From assembly GCF_001421565.1 (NCBI RefSeq), contig NZ_LMKQ01000001.1, positions 3,102,935 to 3,166,934 on the forward strand: 64,000 nt of DNA. Reading direction: 5' to 3'. The position numbers and the translations under genes are program-made. This DNA comes from Agromyces sp. Leaf222 (lineage in GTDB: Bacteria > Actinomycetota > Actinomycetes > Actinomycetales > Microbacteriaceae). Below, in pieces: positions 28,459 through 36,691 of the stretch. The number at the start of each line of letters is the position of its first letter. The first letter of the stretch is position 1. Under the pieces are notes generated by a model. It saw only the letters and a list, made by a program, of their open reading frames with translations. It had not been told where the DNA came from and made no database searches.

Positions 28459-28494
28459 CGGGCTCAGGCGAGCGGGCGCGGGCTCAGGCGAGCG
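28459..28494. repeat. Duplicated 3' end of the EIIB gene
   Basis: CGGGCTCAGGCGAGCG occurs at 28459-28474 and again at 28479-28494 (period 20). The second copy contains the EIIB stop codon and last codons; the first lies just downstream of the gene. Confidence 0.75.
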
Positions 28495-28768
28495 AGCGCT
28501 CGAGCTTGGCGCCGATCTCCTCGACGTCGAAGTAGTTCACGATCTCGATGATCTCTGCGAACGAGCGGCCGAGCGTCGTGCGCACCTGGTCGGCGAGCTC
28601 GGTCGAGGTGAGCACCACCTGCGCGTCGGCCGCGGCCTCGGCCACCGAGGCGAGATCGCTCGCATCGACCGACGCCGTGAGCCCGAGCCGATCGAGGGCG
28701 CGCTCGGCGTTGACCTTGAGGATCGCCGAGGTGCCGATGCCCTCGCCGCACACCGCGATGATCCTCAT
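28484..28768 (-). CDS. PTS EIIB component (ascorbate/lactose-cellobiose type)
   Basis: A 94-residue phosphocarrier. It starts MRIIAVCGEGIGTSAILKVN, where Cys7 is the phosphorylated residue of the P-loop-like CGEGIGTS, typical of SgaB/UlaB-type EIIB. It would receive phosphate from EIIA and pass it to a sugar bound by EIIC, but no EIIC gene is present in the 35 kb on either side that I can see. It overlaps the EIIA gene by four bases. Confidence 0.88.
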   Translation of the reverse strand: MRIIAVCGEGIGTSAILKVNAERALDRLGLTASVDASDLASVAEAAADAQVVLTSTELADQVRTTLGRSFAEIIEIVNYFDVEEIGAKLERSLA

Positions 28769-29259
28769 TCGGCCGCACCCCGTTCCGCGTCGCCGGTGTC
28801 CGCGGGCGCCCCCACCGCATCGATGCCGAGGAGCGTGCGCACCTCGTCGGCATCGGCGGCACCGGCGAGCCGATCGATCACGCCAAGGTCGTTGAACACG
28901 TTCGCGAGCCGCGCGACCGACGCGACGTGCGCATCGACGTTCGAGACGGCCAGGCCGATCACGACGCGCACGGGGTCGTTGTGCGGATGCCCGAACTCGA
29001 CCGGCGTCGCCAGGGTGACGACCGAGAGGCCCTCGCCCAGCACGTCGGGCCCGGGGCGTGCGTGGGCCAGCGCGAGCCCCGGCGCGATGACCACGTAGGC
29101 CCCGAACTCCTCGATCACGCCGATCATGCGCTCGGTGTACTCGGGCCTGGTGACCTTGGCGCGGGTCAGCGCACGACCGGATTCGCGAACCGCGGCGCGC
29201 CAATCGTCGACGTCGGCGCCGAGGACGACCGCCGTGTCAGGCAGTGGCGTCGTGGTCAT
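28765..29259 (-). CDS. PTS EIIA component (mannitol/fructose/ascorbate type)
   Basis: A 164-residue EIIA of the PTS_EIIA_2 fold. The phosphorylated His66 sits in YVVIAPGLALAHARPG. The segment LATPVEFGHPHNDPVRVVIGL holds the second conserved His pair. It accepts phosphate from HPr and donates it to EIIB. It lies 98 bases after the adenosine deaminase gene on the same strand. Without an EIIC, a regulatory phosphorelay is as likely as sugar transport. Confidence 0.88.
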   Translation of the reverse strand: MTTTPLPDTAVVLGADVDDWRAAVRESGRALTRAKVTRPEYTERMIGVIEEFGAYVVIAPGLALAHARPGPDVLGEGLSVVTLATPVEFGHPHNDPVRVVIGLAVSNVDAHVASVARLANVFNDLGVIDRLAGAADADEVRTLLGIDAVGAPADTGDAERGAAE

Positions 29260-29357
29260 GAGTGGTGGTTCCGTTTCAGCACGGACTCGCGCAGGGGCTC
29301 GAGTGCAGGTCGGGTCGCTCTCGGGACAGAGGCTCGGGCGTGCGCCGCGGCATCCGA

Positions 29358-30479
29358 TCAGGCTTCGTCGAAGCCCTCGCGGATGACCTCGGCGAGCTCG
29401 TCGCGGTCGTCGAGCGGCAGGAAGGCGGCGGCCGCGGCGTTCAGCTGGAACGTCTCGAAGTCGTCGAGGTCGTAGCCGAACGCGTCGCCGAGCAGGGCGA
29501 GTTCGCGGGTCAGGCTCGTGGCGGACATCAGGCGGTTGTCGGTGTTGACCGTGACCCGGAAGCCGAGCTGGTAGAGCAGGTCGAACGGGTGGTCGATGAG
29601 CTCGTCGCCCCAAGCCTCGATCGCGCCGGTCTGCAGGTTCGACGACGGGCTGAGCTCGAGCGCGATCTCGCGGTCGCGCACCCACTGGGCGATCGGCCCG
29701 AGGGAGACGTACGTGTTCTCGTCGTCCTGACGCTCGATCGTGAGGTCTTCGGCGAGGCGAACGCCGTGCCCGAGTCGCAGGGCGCGGCCGTCGAACAGGG
29801 CGCTGCGGATGGACTCGAGGCCGTCGGCCTCGCCCGCGTGCACCGTGACCGGCAGGTACTGGCCGGCGAGGAAGTCGAATGCCGTGCGCAGCCGACCGGC
29901 AGGGAACCCGGCCTCGGCACCGGCGATGTCGAAGCCGACGACGCCCCGCTCGCGGTGGCGCACCGCCAGCTCGGCGATCTCGAGCCCTCGGTCGGCGTGC
30001 CGCATGGCCGAGACGAGCTGACCCGTGCGGATCGCGTGCCCGAGGTTGCGGGCGTCGTCGATGCCCTCGTCGAGGCCGGTCTGCACGGCCTCCACAACCT
30101 CATCGAGGCTCAGGCCGCGCGCCAGGTGCTGTTCGGGCGCCCAGCGGATCTCTCCGTAGACGACGCCGTCGGCGGCGAGGTCCTGCACGAACTCGCGGGC
30201 GACCCTGGTGAGCCCTTCGCGCGTCTGCATGACGGCCGTGGTGAGGTCGAAGGTCTTCAGGTACTCGACGAGCGAGCCCGAGTCGGCCTTCTCGGCGAAC
30301 CACGAACCGAGCTCGTCGGCGTCGTGGACGGGAACGTCGACGCCGGCGGCGTCGGCGAGCTCGATGATGGTCTGCGGGCGCAGGCCGCCGTCGAGGTGGT
30401 CGTGCAGCGACACCTTCGGCAATGCCTGGATGTTCGCTCCGTCGCCCTCGAGCCGGTACTCCGTCGGAATCGTGTTCAC
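29358..30479 (-). CDS. add: Adenosine deaminase
   Basis: Zn enzyme converting (deoxy)adenosine to (deoxy)inosine. The 373-residue protein has the metal His pair in LPKVSLHDHLDGGL, the GEIRWAPEQHLARGL strand, VTVHAGEADG, RLGHGVRL, and LELSPSSNLQTGAI with VTVNTDNRLMS, whose Asp is the last Zn ligand. Its start GTG 30477-30479 lies six bases after TATCGT, so it has its own leaderless promoter despite following thymidine phosphorylase on the same strand. Its inosine product feeds the nearby phosphorylase. Confidence 0.95.
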   Translation of the reverse strand: MNTIPTEYRLEGDGANIQALPKVSLHDHLDGGLRPQTIIELADAAGVDVPVHDADELGSWFAEKADSGSLVEYLKTFDLTTAVMQTREGLTRVAREFVQDLAADGVVYGEIRWAPEQHLARGLSLDEVVEAVQTGLDEGIDDARNLGHAIRTGQLVSAMRHADRGLEIAELAVRHRERGVVGFDIAGAEAGFPAGRLRTAFDFLAGQYLPVTVHAGEADGLESIRSALFDGRALRLGHGVRLAEDLTIERQDDENTYVSLGPIAQWVRDREIALELSPSSNLQTGAIEAWGDELIDHPFDLLYQLGFRVTVNTDNRLMSATSLTRELALLGDAFGYDLDDFETFQLNAAAAAFLPLDDRDELAEVIREGFDEA

Positions 30480-30485
30480 GAGTCC

Positions 30486-30491
30486 ACGATA
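30486..30491 (-). promoter_or_regulatory. -10 box of add (leaderless)
   Basis: Minus strand: TATCGT, GGACTC, then GTG. It lies in the 75-base gap after thymidine phosphorylase and resembles the manC promoter (TATCCT, CGGACTC, ATG). Confidence 0.5.
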
Positions 30492-30554
30492 GCGGCGAGG
30501 CCGCCGGGAAGTCTCGGCAATCTCGAAGCTACGCCTGCGGCGAACCGCCGCCGA

Positions 30555-31856
30555 TCACCGCCCGATGCGGTCGGCGATCAGCGGACCGCCGTCGAGCACC
30601 GGCTCTCCGGCATCGCCGACGCGGTAGGCGCCCTCGACCGCGTCGAGCGCCCTTGCGAAGCGGGCGGGCTCGTCGGCGAGCAGGGTGAAGAGCGGTTCGC
30701 CCTTGCGCACGACGTCGCCGGGCTTGGCGTGCAGGTCGATTCCGGCGGCGTGGTGCACCGGGTCCTCCTTGCGCGCGCGGCCCGCGCCGAGGCGCCAGGC
30801 GGCGATGCCGAACGGCAGCGCCTTCTGCTCGACGAGCACGCCGTCGCGCTCGGCGACCACGGTGTGCGTCTCGCGCGCGACGGGGAGTGCTGCGTCGGGG
30901 TCTCCGCCCTGGGCGAGCACGAACGCCCGCCAGCTGTCCATGGCCCGGCCGTCGTCGAGCGCGGCCTCGACGTCGGCGTCGCGCACGCCCGCGAGCTCGA
31001 GCATCTCCTGCGCGAGCGCGATGGTGAGCGCCCGCACGTCGGCAGGGCCGCCGCCGGCGAGCACCTCGACCGATTCGCGCACCTCGTTCGCGTTGCCGAT
31101 CGTGAGGCCGAGCGGCACGTTCATGTTCGTGATGAGGGCGGATGTCGCGACGCCCGCGTCTTCGCCGAGGGCGACCATCGTGCGGGCGAGCTCGCGCGAG
31201 CGGTCGATGTCCTGCAGGAACGCGCCGGAGCCGAACTTCACGTCGAGCACGAGCGCTCCGGTGCCCTCGGCGATCTTCTTCGACATGATCGAGCTCGCGA
31301 TGAGCGGGATGGCCTCGACGGTGCCCGTGATGTCGCGGAGCGCGTAGAGCTTCTTGTCGGCTGGGGCCAGGCCAGTGCCCGCGGCGCAGATGACGCCGCC
31401 GACCTCTCGGAGCTGCGTGAACATCTCCTCGTTCGTGAGGTCTGCGCGCCAGCCGGGGATCGACTCGAGCTTGTCGAGCGTGCCGCCCGTGTGACCGAGT
31501 CCGCGGCCGGAGAGCTGCGGCACCGCGACGCCGAAGCTCGCGACCAGGGGCATGAGGGGCAGGGTGATCTTGTCGCCGACGCCGCCGGTGGAGTGCTTGT
31601 CGGAGGTCGGCTTGCCGAGCCCGCCGAAGTCCATGCGCTCACCCGAGGCGATCATCGCCATCGTGAGGTCGCGGATCTCCCGACGGCTCATGCCGTTGAG
31701 GAAGATCGCCATGGTCATGGCCGACATCTGCTCGTCGGCGACGTAGCCGCGCGTGTACGCGTCGACCAGCCAGTCGATCTCGGGCGTCTCGAGCTCATGG
31801 CCGTCGCGCTTGGCCCGGATCAGGTCGACCGCGTCGAACGCCTCGATGCCGCTCAT
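30555..31856 (-). CDS. Thymidine (pyrimidine-nucleoside) phosphorylase
   Basis: Cleaves thymidine, and perhaps uridine, with phosphate to base plus pentose-1-phosphate. The 433-residue protein contains VDLIRAKRDGHELE, MTMAIFLNGMSRREI, GKPTSDKHSTGGVGDKITL (the phosphate-binding KHSTGGVGD), RGLGHTGGTLDKLESIPG, DVKFGSGAF and ITNMNVPLG. The C-terminal PYNP_C domain has GAGRARKEDPV and HAKPGDVVRKGEPL. The start ATG 31854-31856 overlaps the cytidine deaminase gene by four bases. Confidence 0.95.
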   Translation of the reverse strand: MSGIEAFDAVDLIRAKRDGHELETPEIDWLVDAYTRGYVADEQMSAMTMAIFLNGMSRREIRDLTMAMIASGERMDFGGLGKPTSDKHSTGGVGDKITLPLMPLVASFGVAVPQLSGRGLGHTGGTLDKLESIPGWRADLTNEEMFTQLREVGGVICAAGTGLAPADKKLYALRDITGTVEAIPLIASSIMSKKIAEGTGALVLDVKFGSGAFLQDIDRSRELARTMVALGEDAGVATSALITNMNVPLGLTIGNANEVRESVEVLAGGGPADVRALTIALAQEMLELAGVRDADVEAALDDGRAMDSWRAFVLAQGGDPDAALPVARETHTVVAERDGVLVEQKALPFGIAAWRLGAGRARKEDPVHHAAGIDLHAKPGDVVRKGEPLFTLLADEPARFARALDAVEGAYRVGDAGEPVLDGGPLIADRIGR

Positions 31857-32272
31857 GCGCCGGCCCCCTTGAACTCCGCGAGCTGCCGCGGACCGAACGC
31901 GTCGGGCAGCACCTGGTCGATCGTCTTGATGCCCGAGACGGTCTCGAGCAGCATGCCGTCTGCGGAGTGCTCGTAGAGCAGCTGGCGGCAGCGACCGCAC
32001 GGCATGAGCACGTTGCCGTGGCCGTCGACGCACGAGAAGGCGACGAGGCGCCCTCCGCCCGACATGATGAGCGCGGACACCAGCGAGCACTCGGCACACA
32101 GCGTGACGCCGTACGAGGCGTTCTCGACGTTGCAGCCGCTCACGATGCGGCCGTCGTCGACGACGGCCGCGGCGCCCACCGGGAACTCGGAGTACGGCAC
32201 GTACGCCTTCGCCATGGCCTCGCGTGCGCGCTCGCGAAGATCGGTCCAGTCGATCGCATCCGTTGCGGTCAT
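31853..32272 (-). CDS. cdd: Cytidine deaminase
   Basis: Zn-dependent deamination of (deoxy)cytidine to (deoxy)uridine. The 139-residue protein has AYVPYSEFPVGAAAVV, GCNVENASYGVTLCAECSLV (catalytic Glu and Zn Cys) and VLMPCGRCRQLLYE (two further Zn Cys), the classic small tetrameric type. ATG 32270-32272 follows GGGGGAG; the longer frame to 32335 is not conserved. It lies 67 bases after the permease gene and is coupled to thymidine phosphorylase. Confidence 0.95.
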   Translation of the reverse strand: MTATDAIDWTDLRERAREAMAKAYVPYSEFPVGAAAVVDDGRIVSGCNVENASYGVTLCAECSLVSALIMSGGGRLVAFSCVDGHGNVLMPCGRCRQLLYEHSADGMLLETVSGIKTIDQVLPDAFGPRQLAEFKGAGA

Positions 32273-32339
32273 GGTGCTCCCCCGTTCGTGGATGGGTGTT
32301 CTTCCGTAGCCGTGCGCGCTGTCGTCGGCGCCCACGGGG

Positions 32340-33650
32340 TCAGGACTTGATATACGGCTTGCCGGCCGCGGCGGGGCCGCGCACCTTGCCCACGAGCCCG
32401 GCGACGGCGAAGATCGTCACGACGTACGGGAGCATGAGCATGAACTCGCTCGGCACGGGCGAGCCGATCACGGCGAGGGTGTTCTGCAGGTTCGACGCGA
32501 AGCCGAACAGCAGTGCGGCGAGCGTGGCCTTGATCGGATCCCACTGGCCGAAGATGACGGCGGCGAGGGCGATGAATCCGGCGCCGGCCGTCATCTCCTT
32601 GTTGAACGCGATGCCCGAGCCGATGGTGAAGAAGGTGCCGCCGAGGCCGGCGATCGCTCCGGCCAGCGCGACGTTCCAGAAGCGGGTGCGGTTGACCTTG
32701 ATGCCCACGGTGTCGGCCGCCTGCGGATGCTCGCCGACCGCCCGCAGGCGAAGGCCCCACTTGGTGTGGAACAGTCCGATGTAGACGAGCACCACGGCGA
32801 TGTACATGACGTAGACGATCGCGGTCTGGCGGAAGAAGACCGGTCCGATGATCGGGATGTCGCTGAGCAGCGGAATCGGCATGCGGGGGAACCTGGGCGG
32901 CGAGTTCAGCGTGGCCGAGTTCGGGGTGAGCACCTGCGAGAAGAAGAAGCTCGTCAGGCCGAGGACGAGGACGTTCAGCACGACGCCCACGATGACCTGG
33001 TCGACGAAGTACTTGATCGAGAACGCCGCGAGCACCATGCCCACCAGGAGTCCGGCCACCAGTGCGCCGACGACGCCGGCGATCAGTCCGGCCCAGACCG
33101 AACCGGTCGAGGAGGCCACGACGGACGCCGTGACCGCCGACGTGAAGGCACCTGCGAGCAGCTGGCCCTCGATCGCGATGTTGACGACGCCGACGCGTTC
33201 GCCGATGACGCCGGAGAGCGAGCCGAAGATGAGCGGCACCGCGAGGCTCAGCGAGCCGAAGAGCAGGCCGACGACCGGGATGGTCGCACCCGCGGCCGCC
33301 CAGGTCAGGAAGCCGATCAGGAAGAGCACCGCGAAGACGACGACGAGCCAGAGCGGCACCCGTCGCTTGGACGCGACGAGGTATGCCGAGAAGGCGGTTG
33401 CGAGGGCGAGCAGCAGCACCACGGTCCAGAGCGTCGCCATCGTGGGCGTGCTGATGGTCGTGATCTGGATCACGTCGGTGGTCTCGGTGAGGCGGAAGCC
33501 GGTCTCGCCCTCGCGCGGCGCGAACACCGCGAGCGCGAGCGCGATCAGCGTGAACGCGGCGAAGGCGATGGGGGCCTTCCAGCTCGTGACGACGGTCGTC
33601 GCGAGGGCGGGGACGTCAGCGGCAGGCGTCTGCTGGACGGTCTGGCTCAC
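32340..33650 (-). CDS. Nucleoside ABC importer permease (NupQ/BmpC-like)
   Basis: A 436-residue membrane subunit of the BPD_transp_2 (RbsC-like) family with about ten spans. Characteristic stretches are GVIGERVGVVNIAIEGQLLA, VDQVIVGVVLNVLVLGL, LRAVGEHPQAADTVGI (the ATPase-contact EAA-like loop), and LAALLFGFASNLQN. The start GTG 33648-33650 overlaps the previous permease by four bases and has AAGGAGG upstream; the much longer frame to 34283 is a shadow. It pairs with the second permease as a heterodimer. Confidence 0.92.
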   Translation of the reverse strand: MSQTVQQTPAADVPALATTVVTSWKAPIAFAAFTLIALALAVFAPREGETGFRLTETTDVIQITTISTPTMATLWTVVLLLALATAFSAYLVASKRRVPLWLVVVFAVLFLIGFLTWAAAGATIPVVGLLFGSLSLAVPLIFGSLSGVIGERVGVVNIAIEGQLLAGAFTSAVTASVVASSTGSVWAGLIAGVVGALVAGLLVGMVLAAFSIKYFVDQVIVGVVLNVLVLGLTSFFFSQVLTPNSATLNSPPRFPRMPIPLLSDIPIIGPVFFRQTAIVYVMYIAVVLVYIGLFHTKWGLRLRAVGEHPQAADTVGIKVNRTRFWNVALAGAIAGLGGTFFTIGSGIAFNKEMTAGAGFIALAAVIFGQWDPIKATLAALLFGFASNLQNTLAVIGSPVPSEFMLMLPYVVTIFAVAGLVGKVRGPAAAGKPYIKS

Positions 33651-35002
33651 TTCGCCTTCACCTCCTTCGTGACGATCGGTCGAGGTCTGCGCGTCGTCGC
33701 TGCGGGGTCGGGCAGACGGAAGATGGTGCGCACCAGCGGCGGTGCGGCGATGAAGAGCACGATCAGCGACTGCACGACGAGCACGATCTCGACCGGCACA
33801 CCCTCGGCGGCCTGCATCGAGAACCCGCCGGCCTTGAACGCGCCGAACAGGATGCCGGCCACGAAGATGCCCCATGGCGTGGAGCGCCCGAGCAGGGCGA
33901 CCGTGATCGCGTCGAAGCCGATGCCCGCGTCGATGCCGGCGGTGAAGCCCGTCGTCACGGTGCCGAGCACCTGGCTGACGCCCGCGAGGCCGAGCAGGGC
34001 GCCCGCGATGAGCATGGCGTAGACGTACATCGCCTTCACGTTGATGCCGGCGACGCGCGCCGCGTTCGGGTTCTCGCCGACGGCGCGGAACTTGAAGCCG
34101 AGGCTCGACCGGCTGAGGATCCACCAGACGAGCACGGTCGCTCCGACGACGAGGATGAAGCCGAAGTGCAGGTTGTACTGCGGCCCCAGCAGCGACGGGA
34201 AGATCGCGGTCTCCTTCATCGCCGGCGTCTTCGGGTTGCTCGACCCCGGCGCCTGAAGCAGGCCGGGCGTGCGCAGCATCCACGAGACGAGGTAGAACGC
34301 GATGTAGTTGAGCATGATCGTGACGATCACCTCGTGCGCGCCCGTGCGCGCCTTCAGGAGGCCGGCGATGCCGGCCCAGAGTGCGCCGCCGAGGAGGCCG
34401 CCGACGAGCGCGACGAGCATGTGCAGGCCGTAGGGCAGGTCGACGCCGAACCCGATCCAGCCGGCGACGGAGGCGGCGATCAGCATCTGTCCGCGTCCAC
34501 CGATGTTGAACATGCCGACCCGGAACGCCAGCCCCACGCCGAGGCCACCGGCGATGAGCGGCGTCGCGAACGTGAGGGTCTCGGTGAGGGGGCGGATGCC
34601 GGCCGCGAACGTGTCGCGGTTGAAGTTGTAGATCGAGCCCTGGAACAGTGCGGTGTACGCGCCGGAGACCGAATGCCAGACCGCGACGACGGTGTCGCCC
34701 GGGCGGGCGAAGAAGTAGACGCTCGCCTCCTGCACCTTCTCGTCGGTGAAGGCGATCATGATCGCGCCGACGACGAGTGCGAGCAGCACGGCGAGCACCG
34801 AGATGATCGCGTTGCCCGTGGCGATCTGGTGGAGCATGGTGTGCCAGCGCGAGGGCGGTTCGACCTCGGGTGCGGCCGTCGTCGAAGACGAGGCGGATGC
34901 CGCGGCGGGCTCGGTCGCAACGGCGCCCGGCTGCTCGAGCGCGACGTCGGGCTCGCGGTCGGGAACGGTTCCGCCTGCAGCGGGTTCGCGGGGGTCGCTC
35001 AT
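33647..35002 (-). CDS. Nucleoside ABC importer permease (NupP/BmpB-like)
   Basis: A 451-residue partner permease. The first ~50 residues are a disordered Ala/Ser/Pro/Glu tail. About ten membrane spans follow, with GVGLAFRVGMFNIGGRGQML, TGAHEVIVTIMLNYIAFYLV, FRAVGENPNAARVAGINV (ATPase-contact loop) and TVALLGRSTPWGIFVAGILFGA. The N-terminal insertion YFFARPGDTVVAVWHSVSGA, before the permease core, is typical of NupP/YufP. It overlaps the ATPase gene by four bases. Confidence 0.92.
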   Translation of the reverse strand: MSDPREPAAGGTVPDREPDVALEQPGAVATEPAAASASSSTTAAPEVEPPSRWHTMLHQIATGNAIISVLAVLLALVVGAIMIAFTDEKVQEASVYFFARPGDTVVAVWHSVSGAYTALFQGSIYNFNRDTFAAGIRPLTETLTFATPLIAGGLGVGLAFRVGMFNIGGRGQMLIAASVAGWIGFGVDLPYGLHMLVALVGGLLGGALWAGIAGLLKARTGAHEVIVTIMLNYIAFYLVSWMLRTPGLLQAPGSSNPKTPAMKETAIFPSLLGPQYNLHFGFILVVGATVLVWWILSRSSLGFKFRAVGENPNAARVAGINVKAMYVYAMLIAGALLGLAGVSQVLGTVTTGFTAGIDAGIGFDAITVALLGRSTPWGIFVAGILFGAFKAGGFSMQAAEGVPVEIVLVVQSLIVLFIAAPPLVRTIFRLPDPAATTRRPRPIVTKEVKAK

Positions 35003-36516
35003 GCGGCGGCTCCTTCGGTGGGGACCTCTCCGGCCATCATGAGGCCGAGGACTTCGCGGGGGGTGTCGCCTGGCACGATGCCGACGATGCGGCCGCGGTA
35101 CATCACCATGATGCGGTCGGCGAGAGCCGCGACCTCGTCGAGCTCGGTCGAGACGACGACCACGGGCACGCCCGAGTCCCTGGTCTCGACGATGCGCTTG
35201 TGGATGAACTCGATCGAGCCGACGTCGACGCCTCGGGTGGGCTGCGCTGCGACGAGCAGTCGCAGGTCGCGGCTGAGCTCGCGCGCGAGGACGACCTTCT
35301 GCTGGTTGCCGCCCGAGAGCTGTCGGACCTTCGAGTCGATGCCCTGGGTGCGGACGTCGAACTCGGCGACCTTCTCGCGGGCGAACTGCTCGAGCGCGGC
35401 GCGCTGGATGTTGCCGGCGCGCACGAAGGGGGCGCCGTTGCTGCGGTCGAGCATGAGGTTCTCGGTGATCGTGAACTCGCCGACCAGGCCGTCTTCGTTG
35501 CGGTCTTCGGGAACGAAGCCGACGCCGGCGTCGAGGATGCGTCGCGGGCTGGCCGCGCTGAGTTCGATGCCGTCGATCGCGATGGACCCGGTGATGCGCG
35601 GCTGGAGGCCGAGGAGGGCCTCGGTGAGCTCGGTCTGGCCGTTGCCCTGCACGCCCGCGACGGCGAGGATCTCGCCGCGCCGAACGGTGAAGCTGACATC
35701 GTTGACGACGAGCTGACCGATGGGGTCGATGACCGTCAGGCCCTCGACCACGAGAGCGGCCTCACCGAGCTTCGGCTCGTCCTTGTGCACGGTGAGCTCG
35801 ACCGCGCGCCCGACCATGAGCGAGGCGAGTTCGGCGTTCGACGCGGTGGGCGACGCCTCGCCGACCACCTTGCCGAGGCGGATCACGGTGATGCGGTCGG
35901 CGACCTCGCGCACCTCGCGCAGCTTGTGCGTGATGAACACGATCGAGGTGCCGGTCTGCTTGAGCTGGCGCATGATGCCCATGAGCTCGTCGGTCTCCTG
36001 CGGCGTGAGCACCGCGGTGGGCTCGTCGAACACGAGCACGCGGGCGTCGCGGGAGAGGGCCTTGATGATCTCGACCCGCTGCTGCACGCCGACGGGCAGG
36101 TCGTCGACGAGCGCGTCGGGATCGACGTCGAACCCGAACCGGTCGGAGATCTCGCGCACCTTCGCGCGAGCACTGGCCAGGTCGAGGATGCCGCCCGCCT
36201 TCGTCGACTCGTGCCCGAGCATGACGTTCTCGGCCACGGTGAACACGGGGATCAGCATGAAGTGCTGGTGCACCATGCCGATGCCGGCGGCCATGGCGTC
36301 GCCCGGCCCGGCGAAGTGCTTGACCTCGTCGTCGAGCAGCACCTCGCCCTCGTCGGCCTGGTAGAGGCCGTAGAGCACGTTCATGAGGGTGGATTTTCCG
36401 GCGCCGTTCTCACCGAGCAGGCAGTGGATCTCCCCTGCCTCGACGGTGAGGTCGATGTGGTCATTGGCGACCAAGCTGCCGAAGCGCTTCGTGATGCCGC
36501 GAAGTTCGAGCTTCAT
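34999..36516 (-). CDS. Nucleoside ABC importer ATPase (NupO/BmpA-system type)
   Basis: A 505-residue protein with two fused ATPase domains. Domain 1 has Walker A LLGENGAGKSTLMNVLYG, the signature LPVGVQQRVEIIKAL and Walker B VLVFDEPTAVLT. Domain 2 has AGVQGNGQTELTEALLG in place of a canonical Walker A, VRQLSGGNQQKVVLARELS and LLVAAQPTRGVDVGSIE. An altered second site is normal for sugar/nucleoside importers of this class. ATG 36514-36516 is preceded at six bases by TAGGAT, giving a leaderless promoter for the operon. Confidence 0.95.
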   Translation of the reverse strand: MKLELRGITKRFGSLVANDHIDLTVEAGEIHCLLGENGAGKSTLMNVLYGLYQADEGEVLLDDEVKHFAGPGDAMAAGIGMVHQHFMLIPVFTVAENVMLGHESTKAGGILDLASARAKVREISDRFGFDVDPDALVDDLPVGVQQRVEIIKALSRDARVLVFDEPTAVLTPQETDELMGIMRQLKQTGTSIVFITHKLREVREVADRITVIRLGKVVGEASPTASNAELASLMVGRAVELTVHKDEPKLGEAALVVEGLTVIDPIGQLVVNDVSFTVRRGEILAVAGVQGNGQTELTEALLGLQPRITGSIAIDGIELSAASPRRILDAGVGFVPEDRNEDGLVGEFTITENLMLDRSNGAPFVRAGNIQRAALEQFAREKVAEFDVRTQGIDSKVRQLSGGNQQKVVLARELSRDLRLLVAAQPTRGVDVGSIEFIHKRIVETRDSGVPVVVVSTELDEVAALADRIMVMYRGRIVGIVPGDTPREVLGLMMAGEVPTEGAAA

Positions 36517-36522
36517 GTCCTG

Positions 36523-36528
36523 ATCCTA
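36523..36528 (-). promoter_or_regulatory. -10 box of the importer operon (leaderless)
   Basis: Minus strand: TAGGAT, CAGGAC, ATG. It lies downstream of the terminator after the lipoprotein gene, so the ATPase-permease-deaminase operon can be transcribed on its own. Confidence 0.5.
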
Positions 36529-36645
36529 GTGAAGATGGCGCATCTGCAGCAGATGTCGCTCGGATGTCGGAACCACCGGATGCCGCATGCTCACGTGTTG
36601 GCCAGTTGGTCGGGCGAGCAGCCGCGGCATCGGGTGAACACACAT

Positions 36646-36675
36646 CGGGGAGGCCGGCCGAAGCCGACCTCCCCG
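36646..36675 (-). terminator. Hairpin downstream of the BMP lipoprotein gene
   Basis: CGGGGAGG (36646-36653) pairs with CCTCCCCG (36668-36675), and an inner CGGC-CGAA-GCCG continues the stem past one mismatch. It starts 16 bases beyond the lipoprotein stop and probably limits read-through into the ATPase gene, keeping binding protein in excess. Confidence 0.75.
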
Positions 36676-36691
36676 GTGCGCGTGTCGTGGA

